A stretch of DNA of 64,000 bases from an uncultured Bacteroidia bacterium (GTDB lineage Bacteria; Bacteroidota; Bacteroidia; Bacteroidales; F082), in NCBI GenBank assembly GCA_913009755.1, contig CAJVWU010000004.1, positions 25,279 through 89,278 of the forward strand, given 5' to 3'. Shown here piece after piece: positions 26,177-34,117 of this stretch (its first letter is position 1; each line of letters begins with the position of its first letter). A model generated the notes under the pieces. The model searched no databases, was not told the DNA's origin, and was given only the letters and a program-made list of their open reading frames with translations. A program made the translations under genes and the position numbers.

Positions 26177-28133
26177 AGGTTGTATTGGTTGGACCGGAAA
26201 CAGGGGTGCCTATTGCTGTGGTCATATCCCCTGATGTTTGCCCGGTTCCATATTTTGCTTCTACGGTTGTCCATCCTGAATTCCCATCGGTAACATACCA
26301 AAATGAGAAATCATAGGATGTTCCACCTGTAAGGTCAATAGGTGGTGAAAATAACCAGTCATCAGCACTATAATTTGTATAAATATAATTGGTGCCGGTC
26401 CTTGCATCCCTGTTATAAGTTTGGGGAGCATCAGCAGTAGCCCAGTCACCGTCTTCAGCCATACAATTGGGCACTATTCCCGCACCGACGGAAGGCATAC
26501 CTTCAAACCCTTCATTCCAGGAGACTGAAACTGATGTACACGCCGTTGTAAACGTACTCGGCCCTGTCCAGGTGCTCTGGTCTCCTCCGCAATCGGCCTG
26601 CACATACCAGTCGTAGGTTGTGGCTGCTGTTAAGCCGGTAAGTGTGTATGGGTGGGAAGAAACAGCCTGTGTTGTGCCGCTGCCCTGTGTAAAACCTGTC
26701 GGGCCATATTCAATGTTCCATCCTGTTTCGCTTCCGCCGTTTGTCCAGTCAAGGTCAGCCGAAGTGGCTGTGATGTTGCTTTCGGCCTGGGCAGTGGGGG
26801 CGGGGCAGGAAGGCGGGGTACGTACCTGGAAATTGTCCACATAAAAATTGTAATCTTCAGTATCGTCAACAGAACCATCGCTTGCCCAGAATGCAAATTG
26901 AACCGGGTTTCCTGTATAAGCACTGATATCCACAGTTGTATTATCACCTGTATTGGATGGTGTGTTGCCTGTATTCCAAGTCATCAGGTTGCTCCATGTT
27001 ATACCGCCATCGGTTGTTACCAACAATTGTACTTCATCATCCGACCCCATGTTGGAGGAACCCGTTCCCGAATATGTAGTAACAGCAACATCAAAATTTA
27101 ATTCGAAACCGCCACCTGTAAGATCAAAATTAGGTGTAATGAGCCAATCTTGGTGAGATGTGCTATAAAGGTTTATCCTTGCGCTTCCTGTTGTGCCATT
27201 ATTGGCAAAGCCATCAGATGTCCACGCACTTATTCCTGATGTACCGGTTGGGCCGGTTACAGGTCCTGTGTTTTCATCCCAGCAATTGGGCAAGAAAGTT
27301 GTGAAGTCTTCAAGATAATCAGGTGTGTATGTTCCACAAGTCGTAGTAAAAGTACCCGGCCCTGTCCATGTACTCTGGTCACCGCCGCAATCTGCCTGTA
27401 CATACCAGTCGTAAGTGGTAGCTGCCGTTAAACCGGTCAGCGAATATGGGTTTGAACCGGTTCCGGTAATCATGGTTCCGCTACCCTGGGTAAAGCCGGT
27501 GGGTCCCCACTCGATGTTCCATGTAGTTGCTGTGCCGTTTTCTGTCCATCCGAGGTTAGCCGAGTTGGTTGTAATATTGGTTTCGGTTTGGGCGGAGGGG
27601 GCGGGGCAGGAAGGAACGTAAAGAGCAGGTCCTGATACATCGTCAACATATAAGTAATATTGATAATTACTGTAATAATGAATAGCAACGTACTTTGTGC
27701 CAACAGGCAAATCAGTTTTTGAGTATTGCTGCCATGTAGTAGATGCATCAGAAATTTCGGAACTCCATGTAAAATCAGTACTTACATCGGTTCCTGTTGA
27801 TGACCAACCAACTTTGAAAACCTCAGATCCTGATGAATATCTTCTATACCAAAAAGTTATGGTCTGATCCCCACTTGTTGTAACAAGCTGTGGAGTAATA
27901 AGATATTCGTCATAACCGCTACCGCATGAGGAAAAAGAACTGAAGCGGGCCGAATAGGTGCCACTATGGGCATAGGTACTGCTCTGGGTTATGTCGTTTG
28001 TTGGCGAGCAAGCTCCCTGGTCAATAGTCCAATCAGTTGGCGGCCAGGTTTCAAATCCTTCGCTTAATTGCCCAAATGCAAAACCACTAAATGCGAGGGC
28101 AAAAAGTAATAAAAGTAATTTTTTTCGTTTCAT
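26076..28133 (-). CDS. Giant fibronectin-III/jelly-roll T9SS protein, N-terminal portion before a frameshift
   Basis: Starts at ATG 28133 with a signal peptide (MKRKKLLLLLFALAFSGFAFG), then jelly-roll modules (LSEGFETWPPTDW..., DYLEDFTTFLPNCWDE..., WNEGFEGMPSV...) alternating with two fibronectin-III repeats (CPAPSAQTETN..., CPAPTAQAESN...). Family resemblance ends at ...SFTPATSGTY near 26130; the remaining residues to the stop at 26076 are out-of-frame noise. Removing one base of the AA pair at 26128-26129 (plus strand) joins it to the next portion as TPATSGTYYMGIH, matching TPATTGTYYVGFH later in the same protein. So this is one gene with a single-base insertion, real or from sequencing. 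Confidence 0.85.
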   Translation of the reverse strand: MKRKKLLLLLFALAFSGFAFGQLSEGFETWPPTDWTIDQGACSPTNDITQSSTYAHSGTYSARFSSFSSCGSGYDEYLITPQLVTTSGDQTITFWYRRYSSGSEVFKVGWSSTGTDVSTDFTWSSEISDASTTWQQYSKTDLPVGTKYVAIHYYSNYQYYLYVDDVSGPALYVPSCPAPSAQTETNITTNSANLGWTENGTATTWNIEWGPTGFTQGSGTMITGTGSNPYSLTGLTAATTYDWYVQADCGGDQSTWTGPGTFTTTCGTYTPDYLEDFTTFLPNCWDENTGPVTGPTGTSGISAWTSDGFANNGTTGSARINLYSTSHQDWLITPNFDLTGGGFELNFDVAVTTYSGTGSSNMGSDDEVQLLVTTDGGITWSNLMTWNTGNTPSNTGDNTTVDISAYTGNPVQFAFWASDGSVDDTEDYNFYVDNFQVRTPPSCPAPTAQAESNITATSADLDWTNGGSETGWNIEYGPTGFTQGSGTTQAVSSHPYTLTGLTAATTYDWYVQADCGGDQSTWTGPSTFTTACTSVSVSWNEGFEGMPSVGAGIVPNCMAEDGDWATADAPQTYNRDARTGTNYIYTNYSADDWLFSPPIDLTGGTSYDFSFWYVTDGNSGWTTVEAKYGTGQTSGDMTTAIGTPVSGPTNTTYVEYRGSFTPATSGTYLHGNSCSGYLKSLVYYI

Positions 28134-28220
28134 AAGACATAAAGATTAATTATTAATTAGATATCGGTTTATGGCAAAATTTGAATGTATTGCAGATATA
28201 GAAAAATGATTTTGTGGGGA

Positions 28221-28228
28221 TAAAGATA
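28221..28228 (-). promoter_or_regulatory. Candidate -7 element of the giant secreted-protein gene
   Basis: On the minus strand TATCTTTA lies 50 bases from the start of the nearest 21-bp repeat core, one base different from the spacing at the small-RNA promoter. No -33 element is visible, as expected if an activator is needed. The leader would be about 80 bases. Confidence 0.4.
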
Positions 28229-28264
28229 ATACCAAATGTTAAGAAAATATTAATATATGTAGAT

Positions 28265-28320
28265 GGATTGATAAGTGTAATGTTATGATGGATAAGTGTG
28301 TACATTTACAGGGTAAGTGT
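28265..28320 (-). promoter_or_regulatory. Triple 21-bp-spaced direct repeat (LytTR-type operator), copy 2
   Basis: TAAGTGT at 28272, 28293 and 28314, again exactly 21 bp apart and in the same orientation relative to the downstream promoter as at 22.3 kb. The proximal unit GGATTGATAAGTGT is identical in both copies; the distal unit here is GGGTAAGTGT. It lies between the 3' end of the LytTR regulator gene and the giant secreted-protein gene it probably controls. Confidence 0.65.
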
Positions 28321-28384
28321 AAAAATCAAAAACGGCCTTGTCGCTTTTTTCAATATTTTTTATCCTTAAAAAACAGGGTGAAGA

Positions 28385-29128
28385 CTAAAGTGAATTAAAC
28401 TTTTCGAGCAACCGTTCTTTTTTCCGGCTGGAAACGGGTACTTTTTTACCATTGCTCATCAAAACGTAAGCGTTGCTTATTTTGTGAAACTTTTTCACTT
28501 CGTTCAGGTTGACCAGGTAAGAATGGTGTACCCTGAAAAAATGATGATCTTTCAACAATTCATCGTATTCTTTCAGATGGTTGGAAACAGTGAGCTGTGA
28601 ACCGTCTTTCAGGAAAAAGTGTGTGTAGCTTGAATCGGCCTCGCAATTGATGATGTCGGAAATATTGACCAGGTGTATTTCGTCAGCAGTTTTCAGCACG
28701 ATTCTTTTTTGTTCCCTGTTGTCAATATTGTTCAATAAAGTTTCAAGGTTGACTTCCGTCTTTTTTCTACTGACAGCTTCTGCAGCTTTGTCAACTGCCA
28801 ATGTAAGCTCTTCAACGCTGAACGGTTTTAAAATATAATCAAACGCGCTGAATTTAATGGCTTTCAGTGCATATCCTTCGTGGGCCGTAACAAAAATAAT
28901 CTGAAAATCAATGTTGAAAACATGCCGTAAAATATCAAAAGCCGTGCCGTCAGAAAGTTCCACATCAATCAAAAGGATATCCGGGTGACCGTTGTAGATG
29001 GCATCAATACCGGTTTTAATATTATGCCCGTTGGCAACAACTTTTATATCATGGCATAAACGGTTGATGATATTTGTTATGGCTTCCCGTGTTTTGGGCT
29101 CATCTTCTATGACCACCGCTTTCAGCAT
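28385..29128 (-). CDS. LytTR-family response regulator
   Basis: About 247 residues from ATG 29128; an earlier in-frame ATG at 29152 overlaps the -7 element, so it is rejected. The receiver domain (1-120) has the acidic pair IEDE, phospho-acceptor Asp55 in LLIDVEL, the T/A switch FVTAHEG and the lysine in YILKPF. The LytTR DNA-binding domain (about 145-245) shows DEIHLVNISDIINCEADSSYTHFFL, FFRVHHSYLVNL and GKKVPVSSRKKERL. LytTR proteins bind direct repeats on one DNA face with about 21-bp period. The partner kinase gene is immediately upstream; two such repeat arrays lie nearby. Confidence 0.95.
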   Translation of the reverse strand: MLKAVVIEDEPKTREAITNIINRLCHDIKVVANGHNIKTGIDAIYNGHPDILLIDVELSDGTAFDILRHVFNIDFQIIFVTAHEGYALKAIKFSAFDYILKPFSVEELTLAVDKAAEAVSRKKTEVNLETLLNNIDNREQKRIVLKTADEIHLVNISDIINCEADSSYTHFFLKDGSQLTVSNHLKEYDELLKDHHFFRVHHSYLVNLNEVKKFHKISNAYVLMSNGKKVPVSSRKKERLLEKFNSL

Positions 29129-29149
29129 TTTTTTATTCTTGTTTAAATG

Positions 29150-29157
29150 CAAAAGTA
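29150..29157 (-). promoter_or_regulatory. Own promoter of the LytTR regulator gene
   Basis: A perfect TACTTTTG on the minus strand, predicting a start near 29145, in the 44-base gap behind the kinase gene. It would allow the regulator to be made apart from the kinase. Confidence 0.45.
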
Positions 29158-29172
29158 ATAAAAGCCAATTAT

Positions 29173-30996
29173 TTAATCCAGTTTCATTTTAAAGGTAACC
29201 CTTGTGCCTGCCGGTTCCCTGTTTTGATCATAAAGGTCTTCTATTTCCATACTTATTTTTTTCTTATATCTCCTGGCCATCAGATGAATGCGCTCTTTCG
29301 TGATTTCAGTGGCCAGTGACAGGTGTTTTTCGTCTTTGTTCAGTTTTTCCGCATTCTCCCTTCCGATACCATTATCCTCAATCATCACGGTCAGTTCATT
29401 GTTTTTTTCTTCAAAAAGGATTTTCAGAAATCCTTTTTTCGGGGCGGGGGCGAGGCCGTGAATGATTGCATTTTCGATAAACGGCTGGGCAAGCATGGGC
29501 GGAAAAAGTATTTCTTCGGGATGCGCAACTTTTACTTCGAATGAATAATCGAACTTATCGCTAAACCGTAACTTTTCCAGTTTTACAAATTGTTGCAAGA
29601 CCTCTATTTCTTTATCCAGTGTAATAAAACTTTTGTTTGTCTGCTGTAAAATACTCCGGATCAGTTTGGCAAAGTCAACCAGATATTCCGAGGCCTTTTC
29701 CACATTATTATCCAGCAAAAAGGTTTGAATGGACATCAGCGAATTAAACACAAAGTGGGGTGACGTCTGCGAGCGGAACAAGCGGGATTGTAACGTGATG
29801 ACTTCCTGTTCTTTTTTATAACGGTTTTTCAGGAAAATCAAAACGATGATAATGATTGTTAAAACAAAAATGGTGATCAGGGCAAAGGAAACCGTTCTTG
29901 CCCACGTAAGTTTCAACTCATTTAATTCACCCTGTTTTTTCAGCATTTTAATTTCATGTTCCCTTTTCTCCAGTTCGAAATTGGTTTCAAGCTGATGGAT
30001 TTTTTTAATTTTTTTGAGGTTGATGAGCTGATCCCTGATTTGGGCATATTTTCTAAAACACATTAAGGCATCTTTGTAATCGCCGGTTTGCTCGTACAAT
30101 TTCGCCATATCATTGCAAATCTGCGATTGCATCTTTTTAATTTGATGTTGTTCTGACAACTTGTTGGCCTGCGTGTAATATTTTAAGGCTTCATCATAAT
30201 TTGATTCACTATGATAAGCCAGCCCCAGGTAATAAAGTGCCGAAGCAATATCATTAGGGTCTTCTGTTTTTTTGAAAATCGTTAGTGCTTTTTCAAAAAA
30301 ATCTTTTGCCTTTTCAATTTCCCCTTTTCTGAGATGGATCAGCCCAAGATTACTATAGATCATGCCCACATCCCTTTTGTCACCGATATTCTTATATATT
30401 TTCATGGCCAGGTCATAATAATAATAGGCGCTGTCGTTATTGTTAAATACACCTCCATGTATAATGGCTATGTTGTTATAGGTTCCGGCTATACTCGTCT
30501 GCTCACCCCTTTCTTTTTTCAGTTTGAGCGCCTTAAAGTAATAATTAAGCGCTTTGTGGGGCATGTCCATTTCTTCGTAAACAATGCCTATGTTGTTCAA
30601 TACACTTTCTTTCCCTTCCTTGTTATTAAGGTACTCATATATATTTAACGATTTTTGGTAATTATAAATTGACAGCGAATAATTTCCGATCATGTCATTG
30701 ATGACACCGATATTCGAATACATCTTGGCAATATACAGGCTGTCGTTTATGCTCCGGGCAATTTCGAGGGATTTTGAAAAATTCCCGAGGGCATCGGCAT
30801 AATTTGCTTTCCGATATTGCAATTTGCCGATCTGATTGAACAGCTTCATTTGTTTAGCCGGTTCCGCATCCACTGCCAGTTGTTTTAAGCTGTCAATATC
30901 ACCTTGGGGAAATGCAGAAAACAAAGGGAAAATAAAGAGTACGATAAAAATAACATGTTGAACTTTATTTTTAAAGAGATGTTTCGATTCATTCAT
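29173..30996 (-). CDS. TPR-domain sensor histidine kinase (LytS/His_kinase type)
   Basis: About 607 residues from ATG 30996 (MNESKHLF). A signal or membrane segment (VIFIVLFIFPLFSAFPQ) is followed by seven or eight TPR units (e.g. LYIAKMYSNIGVINDMIGNYSLSIYNYQKSL region), a coiled coil, one membrane helix (FALITIFVLTIIIIVLIFL), and a cytoplasmic kinase of the LytS kind: phospho-acceptor His near residue 413 in SQTSPHFVFNSL, and an ATPase domain with QPFIENAIIHG and EDNGIGREN. Periplasmic TPRs suggest sensing of a peptide or envelope protein. Pairs with the LytTR regulator. An upstream in-frame ATG at 31029 precedes the predicted transcription start. Confidence 0.93.
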   Translation of the reverse strand: MNESKHLFKNKVQHVIFIVLFIFPLFSAFPQGDIDSLKQLAVDAEPAKQMKLFNQIGKLQYRKANYADALGNFSKSLEIARSINDSLYIAKMYSNIGVINDMIGNYSLSIYNYQKSLNIYEYLNNKEGKESVLNNIGIVYEEMDMPHKALNYYFKALKLKKERGEQTSIAGTYNNIAIIHGGVFNNNDSAYYYYDLAMKIYKNIGDKRDVGMIYSNLGLIHLRKGEIEKAKDFFEKALTIFKKTEDPNDIASALYYLGLAYHSESNYDEALKYYTQANKLSEQHQIKKMQSQICNDMAKLYEQTGDYKDALMCFRKYAQIRDQLINLKKIKKIHQLETNFELEKREHEIKMLKKQGELNELKLTWARTVSFALITIFVLTIIIIVLIFLKNRYKKEQEVITLQSRLFRSQTSPHFVFNSLMSIQTFLLDNNVEKASEYLVDFAKLIRSILQQTNKSFITLDKEIEVLQQFVKLEKLRFSDKFDYSFEVKVAHPEEILFPPMLAQPFIENAIIHGLAPAPKKGFLKILFEEKNNELTVMIEDNGIGRENAEKLNKDEKHLSLATEITKERIHLMARRYKKKISMEIEDLYDQNREPAGTRVTFKMKLD

Positions 30997-31000
30997 AACG

Positions 31001-31008
31001 CAAAGATA
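31001..31008 (-). promoter_or_regulatory. -7 element directly before the kinase start codon
   Basis: A perfect TATCTTTG on the minus strand with four bases between it and the ATG at 30996; with usual spacing the transcript would begin at or within a base of the A of ATG (leaderless). A CCAACATGT direct repeat (31023 and 31049, plus strand) lies just upstream and could be an operator. Confidence 0.4.
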
Positions 31009-31080
31009 ATGAGTTGTTATTTCCAACATGTATTTTACTGATTTTTAGCCAACATGTTTTCGGAAGTCTAAAAAAATGCC

Positions 31081-31159
31081 GTTCCTACGGAACTCTTTGT
31101 TTAACTCATATTAGCCAGAGACTTACGTCTCTGACTATAATATACCCTGCCTACGGCAG
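31081..31159. repeat. Cluster of three REP-like mini-hairpins
   Basis: GTTCC-TAC-GGAAC (31081-31093), CAGAGAC-TTAC-GTCTCTG (31116-31133) and CTGCC-TAC-GGCAG (31147-31159). All have short perfect stems and a loop containing TAC. They adjoin the 3' end of a broken IS200-like transposase gene, the arrangement known for REP-associated tyrosine transposases. Confidence 0.6.
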
Positions 31160-31489
31160 TCCCTGGTTGGTGGATAGTGTCAATATTTTACGAGGGTTAC
31201 TCTGGCAATTGAATTCATGTTTAAGGGAGTTTTTATTATTCAACCATCCTGATGAATTTGTTTTTATGGTTTGAATGAACTTTGAAGGGGCTACCATGGG
31301 TTTTAGCCGTACCAACATATGACAGTGATCGGGCATGCCATTAATTCTGATTAACAACTGCTTTAGATTTTTCACAATGCCTGTAATATATTTGTAAAGT
31401 TCTTCTTCAAATTCTTCATTTATAAGTGCTTCCCTGTATTTGGGTGAAAATACATAATGCATATAGATTTGAGAATAAGTGTTTGGCAT
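31151..31489 (-). pseudogene. IS200/IS605-family Y1 transposase, C-terminally truncated
   Basis: 112 residues. The N-terminus (MPNTYSQIYMHYVFSPKYREALI) and the HUH metal motif HCHMLV (INGMPDHCHMLVRL) fit Y1 transposases of about 150 residues. After KHEFNCQ the sequence becomes unrelated and stops, so the segment with the catalytic tyrosine (WQ-x-G-Y-G-A-F in the family) is lost. The 3' end runs into the mini-hairpin cluster. Inactive on its own. Confidence 0.8.
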
Positions 31490-31533
31490 ATTTTTAATTT
31501 TTAAAACAATTTGGTTTTTACCCCCCCCAAAAT

Positions 31534-32553
31534 CTATATCTTACCCCCCAGGCACACATCCAGTCCTCGGGCTTTTGAAATCAACGAATGGTTGTGGGGG
31601 ACAATCCTTAATTTATTGCCCACTTTCGAGAGCGGGATGTCTTTGGTTTTTTCCCCTTTTTTAATCACCATTTTTCCATAATCCCCTTTGGCTATCAAAT
31701 CCACCGCATAAGCGCCAAACCGGGATGCCAGTATGCGGTCCATGGGCGAAGGGCTTCCGCCGCGCTGGATATACCCCAATATGGTTTTGCGTGTTTCCAG
31801 CCCTGTGTTTTCTTCAATTTTTTCCGAAATGTAGGAAGCTGCCGAACGTTTCTTCGGGTGTTTGATACCTTCGGCCACCACGACAATGGAATAGGCTTTT
31901 TTCTTCCTGGCCCTTTCCATCAGGTAATTGCACACTGCATCAATATCATAATCCAGTTCGGGGATCAGGATGACATCACCGCCGCCGGCCATACCGGCAT
32001 ACAAAGTCAGCCAGCCGGCATCATGTCCCATGATCTCGATGACCATGATCCGTTTATGGCTGTTGGCTGTGGAGTGCAGCCGGTCAATGGCATCGGTGCA
32101 AATACCCAGGGCCGAATCAAAACCGAAAGTCTGGTCAGTCCCCCACACATCGTTGTCAATGGTTTTGGGAATGCCGATGATGTTCAGGCCCTCTTTGGCA
32201 AGACGGGTGGCCGTTTTCATAGTCCCGTTCCCGCCGATGCAAACCAGGCAGTCGAGCCCCAGCTCTTTATAATGTTCATTGATCAGCTTGGGTTTGTCAA
32301 TACTCAATGGCCCTGTTTTTTTAAAAGGTTTTTCGCGCGATGTCCCCAGAATGGTACCGCCAAGCGTGAGTATGCCCGACAACATTTCTTCTTTCAAGGG
32401 AAAATAATCTTTATTGATCAGCCCCAGAAACCCATCGGCAATACCGATGACTTCCATTCCATATTTTACGATGGCGGTTTTGCCAACGCCCCTGATGGCT
32501 GCATTCAGCCCGGGGCAATCGCCGCCGGCAGTGAGGACACCTATTTTTTTCAT
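31534..32553 (-). CDS. pfkA: 6-phosphofructokinase
   Basis: 339 residues, typical PFK length. Motifs: GVLTAGGDCPGLNAAIRG (residues 5-22), GGNGTMKTATRL (107-118) and PKTIDNDVWGTDQTFGFDSA (129-148), plus a late GSPSPMDRILASRFG segment. It phosphorylates fructose 6-phosphate in glycolysis. Against E. coli PfkA the Asp of GGDGS is Asn109 and Gly124 is Lys130 (PKTIDND); Lys here is usual in pyrophosphate-using or intermediate clades while Gly110 favours ATP, so the phosphoryl donor is uncertain. A run of eight C (31521-31528) lies just past the stop codon. Confidence 0.92.
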   Translation of the reverse strand: MKKIGVLTAGGDCPGLNAAIRGVGKTAIVKYGMEVIGIADGFLGLINKDYFPLKEEMLSGILTLGGTILGTSREKPFKKTGPLSIDKPKLINEHYKELGLDCLVCIGGNGTMKTATRLAKEGLNIIGIPKTIDNDVWGTDQTFGFDSALGICTDAIDRLHSTANSHKRIMVIEIMGHDAGWLTLYAGMAGGGDVILIPELDYDIDAVCNYLMERARKKKAYSIVVVAEGIKHPKKRSAASYISEKIEENTGLETRKTILGYIQRGGSPSPMDRILASRFGAYAVDLIAKGDYGKMVIKKGEKTKDIPLSKVGNKLRIVPHNHSLISKARGLDVCLGGKI

Positions 32554-32589
32554 AATTGCTGTTTTTTAAAAGTCACCGATTCAATTCAA

Positions 32590-32607
32590 CAAATTTATTT
32601 ACTTTTG
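32590..32607. promoter_or_regulatory. Back-to-back -7 elements for pfkA and the symporter gene
   Basis: Minus-strand TAAATTTG (32597-32590) serves pfkA with a leader of about 32 bases; plus-strand TACTTTTG (32600-32607) serves the symporter with a start near 32612. Only two bases separate the two elements, so both polymerases could not bind at once. Confidence 0.5.
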
Positions 32608-32660
32608 AGTTATCCGGGTTTTTTTAATCAGGTTTCTTTTCGTAATATTGATTTTTATTT

Positions 32661-33968
32661 ATGAAAAAATTCAAAATCGCCTTTCACTGGCAAATTCTTA
32701 TCGGGATGCTGGCGGGTGTGCTCTGGGGTTTGATTGCCGTAAATTACGGGTGGCTTCAGTTCACATCCTTCTACATCAAACCCTGGGGCACCATCTTTAT
32801 CAACCTGCTCAAGCTGATTGCCATGCCGCTTATTGTGGTTTCGCTGATCAACGGGGTGAGCAACCTGAAAGATGTTTCAAAGTTGTCAAGCATCGGGTTA
32901 AAAACCATTGGCCTGTATATTTTGACAACCGTCATTGCCATTTCCATTGGGCTGGCCATTGTTAACATAACAAAGCCGGGGAAAGTGTTTCCCGAAGACA
33001 AAGCCCGCGAATTTGAACAGCGTTATGCCGACCATGCGCAGGATAAACAAGCTTCCGCCGAAAGCCTGAAAAAAAAAACCCCCCTGAAATTTATTGTGGA
33101 CCTGGTTCCCCAAAACCTGGTGGAGGCCATGAGCAACAATACACGCATGCTGCAGGTGATCTTTTTTTCCATTTTATTCGGCATTGCCATCGTGCTGCTT
33201 CCGGCAAAAAAGACAAAACCGGTCAAAAAACTATTTTACAGTTTAAACGAGGTGGTACTGAAAATGATAGATATCATCATGATGTCGGCGCCTTATGGTG
33301 TTTTTGCACTGATCGCTTCGTTGATTGTGGAAATAGCCGGTAAAAATCCCGGCGACACGCTTTCCCTTTTTGCCGCATTGGGCCTTTACGGGCTGACGGT
33401 AATTATCGGTTTGATCATCATGATTTTTGTGGTTTATCCTTTGTTTTTAAGATTCTTTACAAAGATCAGGTATCCGAATTTTTTAAAGGCCATCACCCCT
33501 GTGCAGATGCTGGCGTTTTCAACCAGTTCAAGTGCCGCCACCCTGCCTTTTACCATGGAAACAGCCGAAGAAAAACTGGGAATTGACAATGAAATAGCCA
33601 GCTTTGTACTGCCGTTGGGGGCCACCATCAACATGGACGGAACCAGTTTGTACCAAGCCGTGGCGGCGGTTTTTCTGGCACAGGTTTACGGGATGGACCT
33701 CGGTCTGAGCGGACAATTGACCATTATCCTCACGGCCACACTGGCTTCCATTGGTTCGGCAGCGGTGCCCGGGGCAGGCATGGTCATGCTGATCATTGTC
33801 CTGACGGCAGTGGGCATTCCCACCGAAGGCATTGCCCTGATCTTTGCCGTTGACCGGCCACTGGATATGTTGCGCACTGCCGTAAATGTGACGGGTGATA
33901 TGACCGTTTCAGGCATTATTGCCACTTCCGAAAATCAGATAGACCTGGAAATTGCCAACAACGACTAA
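32661..33968 (+). CDS. Dicarboxylate/amino-acid:cation symporter (DAACS family)
   Basis: 435 residues with eight predicted membrane helices and two re-entrant loops. Signature motifs are intact: the serine-rich hairpin AFSTSSSAATLPFTMETAEE, NMDGTSLYQAVAAVFLAQ and the C-terminal DRPLDMLRTAVNVTGD. The family (GltP, GltT, DctA) takes up glutamate, aspartate or C4-dicarboxylates with sodium or protons. An insertion of about 40 charged residues (FPEDKAREFEQRYADHAQ...) follows helix 3, as in many Bacteroidota members. Confidence 0.93.
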   Translation: MKKFKIAFHWQILIGMLAGVLWGLIAVNYGWLQFTSFYIKPWGTIFINLLKLIAMPLIVVSLINGVSNLKDVSKLSSIGLKTIGLYILTTVIAISIGLAIVNITKPGKVFPEDKAREFEQRYADHAQDKQASAESLKKKTPLKFIVDLVPQNLVEAMSNNTRMLQVIFFSILFGIAIVLLPAKKTKPVKKLFYSLNEVVLKMIDIIMMSAPYGVFALIASLIVEIAGKNPGDTLSLFAALGLYGLTVIIGLIIMIFVVYPLFLRFFTKIRYPNFLKAITPVQMLAFSTSSSAATLPFTMETAEEKLGIDNEIASFVLPLGATINMDGTSLYQAVAAVFLAQVYGMDLGLSGQLTIILTATLASIGSAAVPGAGMVMLIIVLTAVGIPTEGIALIFAVDRPLDMLRTAVNVTGDMTVSGIIATSENQIDLEIANND

Positions 33969-34117
33969 AAGTTTTGTAAATTTGCTACCTGTACCGGAAA
34001 TGGCGGGTTGAGAAACCATCATAATTCGCAACCATATACGAGAATATGAAAATGCTGATTCCTAATAAATTTATCTTGTTTTAGAATTAATCTTATAAAA
34101 ACAAAAAATTAAATTGA

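Noticed and set aside
26652..27101. 149-codon plus-strand frame opposite the fibronectin repeats
   Set aside because: Antisense shadow of the repeated domain; similar frames recur over each repeat for this reason.
31521..31528. Eight-C run as a phase-variable switch
   Set aside because: It lies past the pfkA stop codon and outside any promoter, so length change would have no evident effect.
31858..32664. 268-codon plus-strand frame opposite pfkA
   Set aside because: Antisense to a clearly conserved enzyme; no family resemblance.
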